From Stereum hirsutum FP-91666 SS1 (lineage: Eukaryota > Basidiomycota > Agaricomycetes > Russulales > Stereaceae), in NCBI RefSeq assembly GCF_000264905.1, contig NW_006763135.1, positions 2,393,428-2,457,427 of the forward strand: DNA of 64,000 nucleotides, written 5' to 3'. Below are positions 47,888-58,439 of the stretch, in pieces. Below the pieces are notes generated by a model, which ran no database searches, was not told the origin of the DNA, and was given only the letters and a program-made list of their open reading frames with translations. The position numbers were made by a program, and so were the translations under genes. Numbering within the stretch: position 1 is the stretch's first letter; the number at the start of each line of letters is the position of its first letter.

Positions 47888-48371
47888 GATCGTCAAGTGG
47901 ACTTCCCGGTAAGGGGAGACAAGTTCAAGGGACGAGAAAGCAGGCCAAGAGCAGCTTAACGGGGAACGACATGCTGATGGCGGTCAACTCTATCTATATA
48001 CTAACAGCTGCCCCATAGTAATTCGCAAACAAGGTCGGTCCGATTGGCTTCCAGCGTATCAGTGTGCGTCGATAAGTCATGCGCCCCCTGATGGATATGG
48101 GCCAGAGGTCTGCAATCGAGGTGCGGCCTGGTGGCTGCATGTCGGTTTGCATAATTGCCAATGTGATTACCGCGGAACGGAGGTCAGTACCGTCCATGTC
48201 TATATGTCAGACCCGATATTTATCGTAGACAAAGGCGAAGAGAGTGAGTTTGAGTCTTCTGAATGCGTCTTTTCAAGAACAGGAGGAGAGTGCGCGTGCG
48301 CGGAGAAGACGCGCCGCACGGGAAAAGGAACGCGACGAAGACGGTTGACGAATTCCTTCTTGGACTCGTTC
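47888..48371. promoter_or_regulatory. Divergent promoter region
   Basis: These 484 bp lie between two start codons facing apart. An upstream in-frame extension of the plus-strand ORF reaches 48147, but its composition differs from the Arg-rich presequence. I therefore treat it as leader. Confidence 0.35.
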
Positions 48372-49948
48372 ATGACCATCCCCCACCTTGTCCCCCGCCT
48401 ACTTCATCGTCTCAAATCTGCACCACGTCCACAGGCGCTCAGACCTGTACATCCTCGAGCCCGTCGCCGAAGATCCCTCCGTTCGCCTCTTCCAGATGAC
48501 CCCGACTTTACCTCTGTCCGAAAGTCGTCTATCCTCCTCGATCCCATAAACCCAATCTCTACCTCGAGATCATATGTCCGTCATAAGTCACTGCCGCCAA
48601 AGGTCGAACCACCCCAGGACAGCGTAGAAAGCTCGGCCAATTGTCATGGAATAGTGGAACATGATGCTCCGAGGAAGATGACGATGCAAGAGAAGGACTG
48701 GTTCGCTAATCCGTACCGTGCGCCGACTCCCATTTATTATGTGTATATTTTCTGAATGGCTGAAATTAGTGCGAATGCTTAGCTCGCCTCTGCGGAAATG
48801 CTTTCTATCGGGGCGATACTTTCCAACAGGTGCGCTATAATCCATGCACGCCGTCCTGACCGAGTACTAACTTTCCACTCACAGACTTCATGATTCGAGT
48901 TTCCCCTCGCGTGTTGACCTCTCCTCGCCTGAGTGCCGGAAAGTCATCCTCTAGTATCCTTCTACCAGACGGCCTTGAGCATCCAAAATTCAAGAACCGT
49001 CATCGACGGCGCGGGATATGGATAAGTTGTCAACAATCCGCGTTCGAATGGCTCGTCAAGCGACGTATGCACCTCTCTACCTATTGTGGTCTCCCCATGG
49101 GCTGACCTGATTGTTTCCATTCCGTGTGGTTTCTTGATAATGAAGGAATGTTTCCTCGCGTGATGCATATTGCCCTCCCCATTTCCGTACCATCTTCCAC
49201 AGTCCCCCACATAACGCATCTCCTCCGCCTACGCGTTTTTCAAGAACTCGAGCTCCTCATAGCCCGCCTCAGATGGCAAAACCGATGGCAACCGCACGAC
49301 CCATCTTCTTCACCAACGCCGGTCCTCCGCCGTCTCACACGGGCAGAATTCCAACACGTCCGCGAAACAGGATGTATACCTTTCTCAGGTGCAGTCGCAA
49401 TCATCGTAGTCCCACCTGTGAATAGGGATCCGAAGACGAAGGAACGAGCAAGGCCTCATAATTCTGCGTTACCTGAACCACCACTCGCGACGGACAAAGA
49501 TGCGTCTCCACCCAAGAGGCCATTACCTCCGGCATCCGTTCTTCTACCAGCTTATCCACTGTCATCCCATGGCCAGGGTGATGAAGTTGAAAACCTACCG
49601 GACGTGATATCTACACCGAAAGTCCCGCTATACAACGGTGTGCCCTTATTCCCGACGAAACCTACTCGAGCTGCCCTACATAAGCTCCTTTGCGAGCTTT
49701 TGGCTGTTGATGCAAGAGCGCGATATTATCGGCCGCGAGCGACAAAGAGGGATGATGAAGCAGGGAAGAGCGAGAAAGTTAAGGTGAAGGGCGATCAAAA
49801 AGCGAGCCATGCGTTTTTGCTGTGCTCGTCGGCAGAGACATTAGCGAGGGCTGATGCGGTCCCCTTGGCCGTTGCGCTGTGGCGGTTGAGGGTTTGGAGT
49901 GGAGAACCATGGACAGAGGAGAACGGAACATGGGCATCGATAGTCTAG
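48372..49948 (+). CDS. Unrecognised conserved fungal protein, probably mitochondrial
   Basis: Four exons (48372-48742, 48783-48829, 48885-49064, 49146-49948) join in phase to 466 residues. The N-terminal ~40 residues (MTIPHLVPRLLHRLKSAPRP, then many Arg and no acid) look like a mitochondrial presequence. The core carries PIYYVSPLRKCFLSGRYFPT then DFMIRV, and ILLPDGLEHPKFK. I recall similar sequence in other fungi but cannot name the family. The C-terminal half has LLRLRVFQELELLIARLRWQ, a proline-rich loop, a Lys-rich patch and a final ETLARADAVPLAVALWRLRV. The reading of exon 1 into exon 2 relies on a GTATAT donor at 48743. Function not assigned. Confidence 0.6.
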
Positions 49949-50214
49949 TTCTGTTTATTCTAATTCCTTCGCTGTACTGTAACTGTGGCGAGAAGTTGTG
50001 GCGATCTAAAAATAGGGAAATCTGCGAGGGCCAGGCACGGGCCGCTAAGGAAGCGGGATCGGGATACATCTGTAGCCACGCGAGCGCGCTTGGCAATTGT
50101 TTGCGCTTAAGCGCCCGGTCAACCCACGCAGTTGCTGTCGACCGCCACCGTGCATTCATCGCGATCCTTTCTCTTCCCACCACCACCACCATCTCCCCTT
50201 CATCATCGTCAACG

Positions 50215-52142
50215 ATGGCCTCCACATCTAACTCAACATGGGTCCCTACTGGCCGTCATAAAGTTCAGGTCGGCACGTCGCTCGGTAAGGCGCTCAAAGC
50301 GCGCAAGGGAGCAGTCCCCCCTAAGCGGTCAAATCTCCCTGAACGACAGTTTTACTCGTTCCGATGTATGTCTTCCTTACTTTTACCTTTTCAGCTTACT
50401 TGGGGCTTACGAGTACTTGGGCGGTCTACAGCAAATTTCAAGCCAGAGTCGATAGATTCGACCAGGCCGGGGACGATACAGGTGCAAAAGAATGACACGG
50501 TCCGTGTCGAACGTCCAACCCAAGCGGTATGCTTCCAATCATCGCCACACTTGTTTGAGCGCCACACTGATCCACTGTCACTGCCACTTTTGCCTGCCCC
50601 GCCCTAGACAAATGATGTGCAGCAATTTGAAGGAGAGCAGAAACTTGCGAAGGAATGGGAGTGCGTCATCATCTATGATGAGGAACTCAACGTGCGTATT
50701 TCTCCCGCAACTTCTCACACTCTTCCCTTTCTTTGTGGCGCTACAAACGCATTGACCTCCGCTCGCTCATTTGTAGACGTATACTCTGGAGAAACTGGAC
50801 TCCATCATCAACCTCACCTACACTAAGCGTGGACCACCACAGTTGCATTCATCAAATGCCGCCTCTCGTACGTTTCACTTTCTGTTTCAAGGCACACCGT
50901 ATTCCTCCATCCCCCTCCCTCTCCCTCCCTTTCTATGTCCAGTCGAACATTCACTAAACATGACTTCCTGTCACTACCTCGTTATCTATAGCCCTCGCCA
51001 CGCCCACACAAACACACTTCACCGCCACACCTACCCCCTCCAACCCAATACATACGAACCGAACAGCCGCCGATGACCTAGAAGCTCAGCTCCTCGATGG
51101 TCTCGAAGACGAAGATGCTGAAGGCGAGCCCGATGATGAAATGTTCCCACCACCCGCACCTTCCCACCTATCCTCCACAACGGCATCCGCACCTGCCCCG
51201 CCCAAACAAGAAGAAGAAGAAGAAGACTCGGAAGAAGACATCCCCATCGCCGCCACCGTCTCCATTCCCATCCCGAAACTTTCTCGACCGCCACCTGCCA
51301 AAGCCAAATCTGCCGCCGCCGCCTCCAAAGCTAAACCGACCCCCGTTCCCACCGCCACGAAAGCCAAGGCCAGCGTCGCCAAAGGCAAAGCCAAGGCTAC
51401 GACCACGAATGGCAGTACATCCAGTAACAAGCGGTCATATGAGGCAGCGAACGGACCAGACGTTGAGGAGCTGGTGATCAGTCGTCCCGCACCAACAACC
51501 GTCCCAACGCCTTCGCCACCGAAACGCGCACGCATGTCTCCACCGCCGCCACCGCCTAAAGAAAGTTTCTCTCTTGCGTTGCCTACTCCCTCCGGTCCCG
51601 ACCCTCTGGCACATCACTCGTATGGCTCGTCTGTCTCCGCGCCTGTTGCCGCTGCTACCGCAGACCCACAGGTGGAATCGGATGATGAAGATATGTGGGA
51701 CGACGTTGTCCCCGCGAGCAGCACGACCGCAATCGCAAGTGCAAGTACGAGCACGAATGGACTGGCATTGCCCACATCGACACCAGTTTCATTTTCGCTA
51801 CCAGAAGAGCCATACATCCCGACATTCACCATGGAGGAAGTTGACGGAGACGACGCGGTTCCGGATGGTGGGGACGGGGACGAGGACGAGGAAGGCGAGG
51901 AGATTGACATGCAGGCGTTCGAGGCTGATATCGAGCGAGAAATGGGGATGTCGGGGCAGGAGGAAGGTGATGGTGGCGACGATGACGATGATGGGGAGTT
52001 GTTTGAGGAAACGATACCGATCCCGCAGGTTCAGCCGCCACAGACGGGGAGACCGATGAGCTTGAATGCGTATGCGGGGGGCGGGGTGCAGGATGATGAT
52101 GATGACTATTCGAGCAGCGAGGATAGCGATGATGATGATTGA
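50215..52142 (+). CDS. ELL-associated factor (EAF) family transcription elongation protein
   Basis: EAF proteins bind ELL and stimulate RNA polymerase II elongation in the nucleus. Five exons (50215-50365, 50432-50526, 50608-50691, 50777-50867, 50992-52142) join in phase to 523 residues. Residues ~15-130 form the EAF N-terminal domain: KVQVGTSLGKALKARKG, FYSFRSNFKPESIDSTRPGT, FEGEQKLAKEWECVIIYDEE, YTLEKLDSIINLTYTKRGPP. The remaining ~390 residues are disordered: Pro/Ala/Thr/Lys-rich, with EEEEEDSEEDIP, QVESDDEDMWDD and a final run of Asp/Ser (DDDDDYSSSEDSDDDD). Such acidic and Ser-rich tails act in transactivation in the animal homologues (family knowledge). Length is typical of fungal members with long tails. 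Confidence 0.85.
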
Positions 52143-53019
52143 TTCGTTTGGGCGTTGTTTGACCGCGCAGATGTCTCTGGACGTTGGGCTCTGCTGGTTC
52201 GTTGTGGAATATTCGGTATCTATTTGCATGCATCTCTTTTCTTGGTTTTTGGCTCGATCGTTCTTATTTTCGTCCCGTATTGCCCCGTCCGTATCCCCAC
52301 GCCGTTCCTACCCCATCTCTACATCCATCTGCAGCATAGCCATCTGGCAAGGAACATTATTTCTTGGATATATCTCGGTTTCCAGTAGTAGTACATACAG
52401 CAGTGGACGGACGTGTAAAATACCATCATCGATCATCTCTCGCAATCCGGGCTTGGTCTTACAGTTACAATTATTATTGCAAAGGATGGCATCTGTCTAT
52501 CAAAGAGTGTTGATCAATTCTTTCTGTTCCCGGAGCTCCGCGGGCTTCTTCCAGCCTCTAATCTCCTCTAATGCACCGACCCTGAGTATGTTGCTTCAAA
52601 CGTTCAGAATATATTCGCCGTCCCGCGCAATCAGGCTTCAGGCTCGTTTTCCCCTCGTGAAAGATATACCATTGATAAACAAGACACCACCGACCCTAAA
52701 ACCAAACCAAATAGCCCAACAAACAGTCGCTCAACAGGGGGAAAAAGTGGTATCGATCATAATACAAACAACGAAGGTCACGTACGTCCCACAGAGACTC
52801 GTCCGCCCCTCCGATTTCGAAAGCAAGTAGACAAGGACGCGTGAGCATGTAATGTACTGCGTGAACACAAAGAACAACAAAAGACAAAGTCCGGTATCCA
52901 AAGAGGCAAAGAACGGTCCATCGCGCACATCCAGTAAAGAGTCCGTAGTCCGCCACCATCACTATCCCGATTCCCTACCACCCCGACCATCACCCCGTTC
53001 ACAGGACGTTTCACAAAGA
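52143..53019. other. Convergent spacer, no supported gene
   Basis: The 877 bp between EAF and the Rds1-like gene have ORFs on both strands, but none with conserved sequence or a plausible intron chain. T-rich tracts fit 3' UTRs. Confidence 0.45.
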
Positions 53020-54547
53020 TCATGACAACGGCGAGGAGCTCCACCCGTTGATGAACACCGTCCCGTCCGCCGAGGGGCCAACGTACTCATTCGGACCCCC
53101 AGGGAAGGCCACGACGTCAAACTGTCCCGCGTTCGCAGCCACCGACGTCGTTCCAGTCGCAGTGGCGCTCGCAGCCGAAACGACAGTCGCACCGGCAGCT
53201 TCTGCGCTGCTGACCACAGCACTTGCGGATGCGACATCGATAGTCGAGGTCGAAACGGCCGTCGTGGCAGCAGAAGCGTCAGAGCTTCCCGAGGAAGAGG
53301 AGCCGGAGGAAGAGCGGACGAGGGAGTTGATCGTTTGGGGTGTGGTGTCGAGGAATGCCATGGTGGGACCTGCGACGAGTTGAGAGGTGGCACGGTCGAT
53401 GGGGTCACCTGCGAGGGGGTCCATGTCGGAGGTGATGAAGATGGCGACGGGGCCGGTGAGGCCTTGTGGGACGACGCAGGCGCTGAGCGGGAGGGCGATG
53501 GCGAAAGAGGCACCACCTGTGAGCATTTGGCATGCAAAGTTCTGATATCGATTCCGCCAAATATAAGTAATTGGTCAACACGAAAACACAACATGTTTGA
53601 TGAGATGGCCTTACGGAGGTGTCGCTGGAGCCGTTGATGGCAGCGGTCGAGAAGGTCAACGAAGTACCAGCACTGACAGATCCAGTGTTGGTGACCGCAA
53701 GTGACGGGTTGGCTGTGTGGACAGAGCGGATGAAACATCAAAGATCAGACCATGAACAAGATCAAGGCTGAGTAGGCGCTGACCTGTGACGCCAGTATCA
53801 CATCCAGAGATGAAGCCACCAGCGATAGCAAGAACCTCAGGAGGTGTCAACGGGATGTCGAAAGCCTGAGGAATGGCGGTGCCACTGGCAGTAAGGACGT
53901 TCAGCATGGTTTGGTGGCGAGCCTCGACGGTCATGATGGACGCAGCAGCAGTGAGCAGAACCGGGTCAGTGACAAGGTGAGCAGCGCCTGTACATGTGCA
54001 GCCACAACGAATCAATCAGATCCCGCTCAACGGTCCATGGGAGGTTAGATGCAATACGAACCGAGGTATGCTCCGACGCCGACATTCTCGACCAACCGTG
54101 CAGTCGTAGCCATAGTCGTCACATCCGTCAGGACGGAGGAAAAGTCGAAGGAGCAGCCCGCGAGAGGCGTAGCGCCTTGATCCGTGATAGCCTGGGTGAG
54201 GACGGTTGTGTGCGTGGATTCGTCAATAGAAATTGCCGTGAATTGTTCGATGGGGATTTGCGCGTCCGTGAATCCTGCAGTGGTGAAGTCGGAGGCCTGG
54301 AAAGTGGAAAGGGCCTGGCTGTAGAACTGCGTCTCCAGCTGCTCAAGAACATTGGCGAACTCTTTATGTCAAGAAGTATACCCAATTGAATAAATGGTGA
54401 GAAAATGGAGGACCATATATAAAGAGGAATGGACGCACGGAGGACAAGCATGGTGTTCGCATCGGCAGCACGTCTGAACGGAGCTGCTGATGCGAAAGGG
54501 GCAACAAGGCCAATGGAGAGGAGAGATGCTTGTGTGGAGAACTTCAT
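53020..54547 (-). CDS. RDS1: Secreted ferritin-like protein, Rds1 (stress-response) type
   Basis: Five exons (54439-54547, 54062-54361, 53784-53987, 53615-53712, 53020-53541) join in phase to 410 residues. The N terminus MKFSTQASLLSIGLVAPFAS with a following AAP is a clear signal peptide. Residues ~37-215 are a ferritin-like helical bundle of the Rds1 type: NVLEQLETQFYSQALSTFQA, the Glu/His pair in SIDESTHTTVL, YLGAAHLVTDPVLLTAAASI and MTVEARHQTMLNVL. A beta-rich domain follows, then a Ser/Ala/Thr-rich low-complexity region (~295-380) and a short end NEYVGPSADGTVFINGW. The Ser/Thr region may be O-glycosylated and the protein may be wall- or surface-associated (inference). Metal binding by the Glu/His residues is possible but not shown. 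Confidence 0.85.
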
Positions 54548-55723
54548 CTTGGATTGATACCGAAAGCGACAGCCTGCTGGATAGAAAACGAAAGAAACGA
54601 GAGGAAGGGTCGGAAAAGTCCAGGGGCGCTACCGGGCAGCCCAACAGTCTGCAAGTGAGACAGTATGTTTCAGTGAGTAAATATGAAACAAATCTGACCG
54701 AAGAGAACACGTACGAAAAGAAAAGAGAAAGGTGGGGGAGGGAGGAAAAGACTGAGAAAAGTCGGGAGGGAGCATGATGGGCGTGCGATACGTTATATAC
54801 TTAGATTTGAGGAGGCGTTCTGATGAGTCGCACAGAGCCGCGTTAGCCGCCATTGGCTGAAGGTGAACTCGGTCACCAGCACTTCGGGCCCGGTTCTTCC
54901 CCACAGTCTCCTTGGCAATTTCAACCACATCCTCGGTACCTCAGATCGCCTCCAATCCTCTCCTTCGATCCATCGTCCAATCGCCGTCTTCGCTTGGCAC
55001 CAAAGCCCAACCGTCGTTGTGCGCCACATCGACACCCTTCTAACGGCAATGTCGTCTGGGTGAGTCAAACTTCGAGAGGAAAGTACGAGTGAAGCACAGA
55101 ATGCTGCCGTCGCGAGACCAGTAATCGAGGGTCATCAAGTTACCAACAAAGAAAAAAATGATTGTCAACATCTCAGTTGGCGCCACAACACTGCAATCTC
55201 CTTGCCAAAACCGACGGTGAGAATAAGGCTCGTAAGCAGGCACGGAGTGAACGACATACATGTGCTAACAGCTGCTTTTCTCTGCTTGTCATGGTCCTAT
55301 ACTTTCATAGGCGTGGTCTGCCTCAAGGTTTAAGATTATTCGAGTACTAAACTCAAACCGAATTTTCAGAAGCTATTGCGCCAATGATCGCGCGATTCTC
55401 TTCGTAAGGCCGTCGTGATATGAACGGTGGTAATTACCGTAGCAAAGGAGACCTATCTGATGAGTTGGTCTTGTTCAGAGGCCAAAAATATCTCCTATGG
55501 GTTGTCCTACGGCCAAAGCATTACATGGACGGGCATGCCGGGCAAGGAGACTGACGTTGGATACAAAAAGACGTGCGCATAGATATGACCAACAACGCTT
55601 CCGGGACTGTTGCTGTTTCCATGCGCGAGGTAAACATCCCCTTCGTAAGTCTGGGCGAGATGAACGGCAGCTGTACGCACCCTACACTTCATATATCTCC
55701 TTCCACAAAGGGCCACGGTAAAT
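54548..55723. other. Spacer upstream of the Rds1-like gene, no supported gene
   Basis: These 1176 bp hold the Rds1-type promoter and the 3' region of the carboxypeptidase gene. Around 54690-54790 the plus strand is purine-rich (GAGAAAAG-like). Small ORFs lack features. Confidence 0.45.
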
Positions 55724-58066
55724 CTACAATGCCTTCCCGCTGATCCACCTGGACACCATTGTAAGTGCCTCTGCGGGCTTATCATGCGGGACGTATAGGG
55801 ACACAGTTCGGTAAGTTCATATCCCCCAAATGTAGAGGATGATTAAAAATTGGATACTTATCATATGCCCGGCACCTCTGATCGTCGCAAATGTCAGTTT
55901 CCCAAAACTCTTCGTTTCACCGGCCTTCCCGCTGGATCCATCCACCTTCCAGTCCCTCCATTCTTCCATTGCGTATCCGTCCATACCAGACCACTCGAGC
56001 TTATCCACCCAAAGCTTATTAGCCACCCAGTTACACTATGCATACATATCGGTTAGCTGTGATCGAATTGTTACTGGGACGAACTTAGGAAGATTCATAC
56101 CTGCCAGTCATACGTGCCGGCGTAGATGAGGATCGGGATCCCACGATCGAGGAGGTTGGCGACGTAGTACTGGGTCGGGGCAGAGTATTTGTCCATGTTG
56201 AAGTGGAAGAGTGAACCGACGGCGGAGGAGCAACCGGTGAAATTGTTGGGGGAGGTGACGCCGAGGAGCTCGCGCACGGAGGGCTGGTTGAGATAATTTC
56301 GGATGACGGTGTTTTCTTCGTAGCAAAGGTCGCCGATGCAAGGCTGATGGGACGGGGTCAATCCTGCGAACTTGAACGCCGTTCAAACTTGGCATCACAC
56401 CTTCGAGATATCGTATACGTTCCGTCCTGGAGATCATGGTGTGGCGTGAGCTCGGAGTGAAGAGAACGGGACAATCGGATCCTATACAATACTGACCACT
56501 AGCCCAGTACCCGGTGCTCATCTCAGAATCGCAGAAGGCGACAGCGGCTCTACAGTTCATCTCGTCGAACGTCTCAACGCAATGATCGTTCATGGCCTTC
56601 TCGCATCTGGGAAGCTGTCGCGCAAGTTCGTGATCATTATTCGTTCACACCTTTCCCGGGTGGTTCGGTGAGACGTCGATAAGCCACTTACCGCTTTCTT
56701 CATCCTGACGCAGGTCGAGATGTACTGGAACGGAACGTCGAGCGACGCCGTACCGCACTCGACCTCGTATCGTCCGGGATATAGTCTGCCGGAGGGCGAA
56801 TTGTGTTATCAAAGTGAAAATGTTATCCGCGTTCAAAGAGGGAAGTGAAGAATGGGCCGTACGTGGATACGTCGGTGATGCCGTTGCCAATGAGTACACT
56901 CGTCAAGTTGATCACAGGACGTCCTTCTGTGGCCGCGATCTTGTTCTGGTCGTATATTTCGCTCGCGAACACGGGAAGATACCGCCCCTATTGACGATTC
57001 ACAGGTTGATATTCTTTGAGCTCCTGATCAGCGAGACGCAGAAGAAAGCCTGAGACTGACCCCATAGCTTTCACCAGATAAATGCAAGGGGCGTCCCTTG
57101 AACTGACTGAAGGTCTCGAAGAATATGGAGATGAAGGCATAGACGTTCAACGCTGCTTCTTCTGTTGTGCCAACAGTCTCTCCGTAGTCTGCGTATGAGA
57201 AGCCCACACCAACACTAGATATACCATGGTCATTGGAGGGTGTCATGTAGAGAGAAGTAAGGGATAATTTGCCGGAAAATGAGTAGACGCACGGTTCGTC
57301 GAGGAAGAAGATATTGGTCTCCGAGTTCCAAGAATGGGGGTTGAAGACGGTGCCGTTTGAAGATACGTTCTTCATGTCGATGCTACATGGCCCTAAGAGT
57401 GAATAGGCGACGTCGGTATACTGTGGTATGGAATCATGAGACTCAAAATATGACTAGCCTAATTCCATCAACAAGCCCATGGAGCTTGAACATCCGGGTC
57501 CTGAGATAAAGGAGTCTAGGAAAATCGAGCATGTACCGTACATAGGTTAACACACCTCCGTTGATCCACATCATAACGTCGTCTATAACCATGTATTCAA
57601 GTCAATAACTTTCAATCCTTTCGTATTGGACAAGCTGACCGTTGTCAGGATCACGTCGACTTTCGAAGAAGTAGAAGTATAGATGTTTCGCGCCCTGGTC
57701 AACATCCAGGTATCCTGTGTATACGCTAGACGACCGCAGAGAACCCTCACACTTTAGCTCAGTCTGTGGGACGGTGCACGGGATAGAAGGGACGTACTTG
57801 ACGGTAGGATCACAGAAATCTGTTTTTTTGACTCGAATGCTGTGACCAGGATGTTTGGGATGATTCAAGACCGTGTATTCCTCAGTAGAGCTTATCGAAG
57901 ACAAGTGCATTGTCTCGACATAGTTCGTAGATGCATTCAACTTCAACGAGTGAGCTGCCTCATCCAAGTTATGCCCAAGAGTAGAGAACGCTGCCTGAGG
58001 CCCGGCTTGCACTGAGACCTGTCCGACCGCAAGTAAAGCTAGTATCCCTAGTATCTTGGGGAGCAT
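55724..58066 (-). CDS. Secreted/vacuolar serine carboxypeptidase (peptidase family S10)
   Basis: The enzyme removes C-terminal residues from peptides, in acid compartments or outside the cell. Thirteen exons add up to 1527 nt (508 residues). The signal peptide is MLPKILGILALLAVGQVSVQ followed by Ala. A propeptide-like region leads to FCDPTV and VYTGYLDVDQGAKHLYFYFF, MMWINGGPGCSSSMGLLMEL, NIFFLDEPVGVGFSYADY, then the nucleophile in HLSGESYGGRYLPVFASEIY. The catalytic Asp lies in LIYAGTYDWQCNW and the His in IRGAGHMVPHDKPAEAL. The last junction requires an AT-AC intron (55793-55861; ATAAGT...TATAC). The intron at 57393-57458 has a GC donor (GCTAGT). The intron at 57726-57797 is 72 nt and stop-free in frame. 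Head-to-head with NOP58. Confidence 0.87.
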
Positions 58067-58439
58067 CTTGAGTGATCCTGAGCGATGAGAGACCAAGAAG
58101 GACGAGTGGGTCTTGTGCACCCGACGCTGTTCCTCGATTCGTTATAAGTATTAGTGGGTGTTATCTCAGGGAAAAACATGACGAATGGGTGCTGGACCAC
58201 CCAGAACATGAACAGGTCCAGCAGTGGTCTGTAGCAGGTCCACGGCTTGTCAGCTGGGTCCGGTCCGGTCCGGCACTCTCTTCGGACCAAGTTTCTCACG
58301 CCGGAGGCGCAAAAAAGTTGCAGCCCATAGCAAGTCCACCTTACCTTGCCTCCTACTCACCTTTTGGCGGACACGGTCACGCCTGACTTATCTTTTCCAT
58401 CTCACTTTCCTTCTGGTTACTTTTTTCTCGCTTGTCATA
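58067..58439. promoter_or_regulatory. Divergent carboxypeptidase/NOP58 promoter with GGTCC repeats
   Basis: The 373-bp gap holds three perfect direct copies of GGTCC at 58257-58271 and several further GGTCC/GGACC words nearby (58190-58250). No known factor is assigned. Confidence 0.4.

Noticed and set aside
51086..51910. Long minus-strand ORFs opposite EAF
   Set aside because: They mirror the Pro/Ala/Ser/Asp low-complexity tail of EAF and have no independent features.
53155..53400. Plus-strand Ala/Val-rich ORF (53048-53383)
   Set aside because: Antisense of the Ser/Ala-rich region of the Rds1-like protein; no signal or domain of its own.
57726..57797. Reading this stretch as coding in the carboxypeptidase
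   Set aside because: It is open, but the insertion splits the conserved FCDPTV...YTGYLDV block, and good GTACGT and CTAG splice sites flank it.
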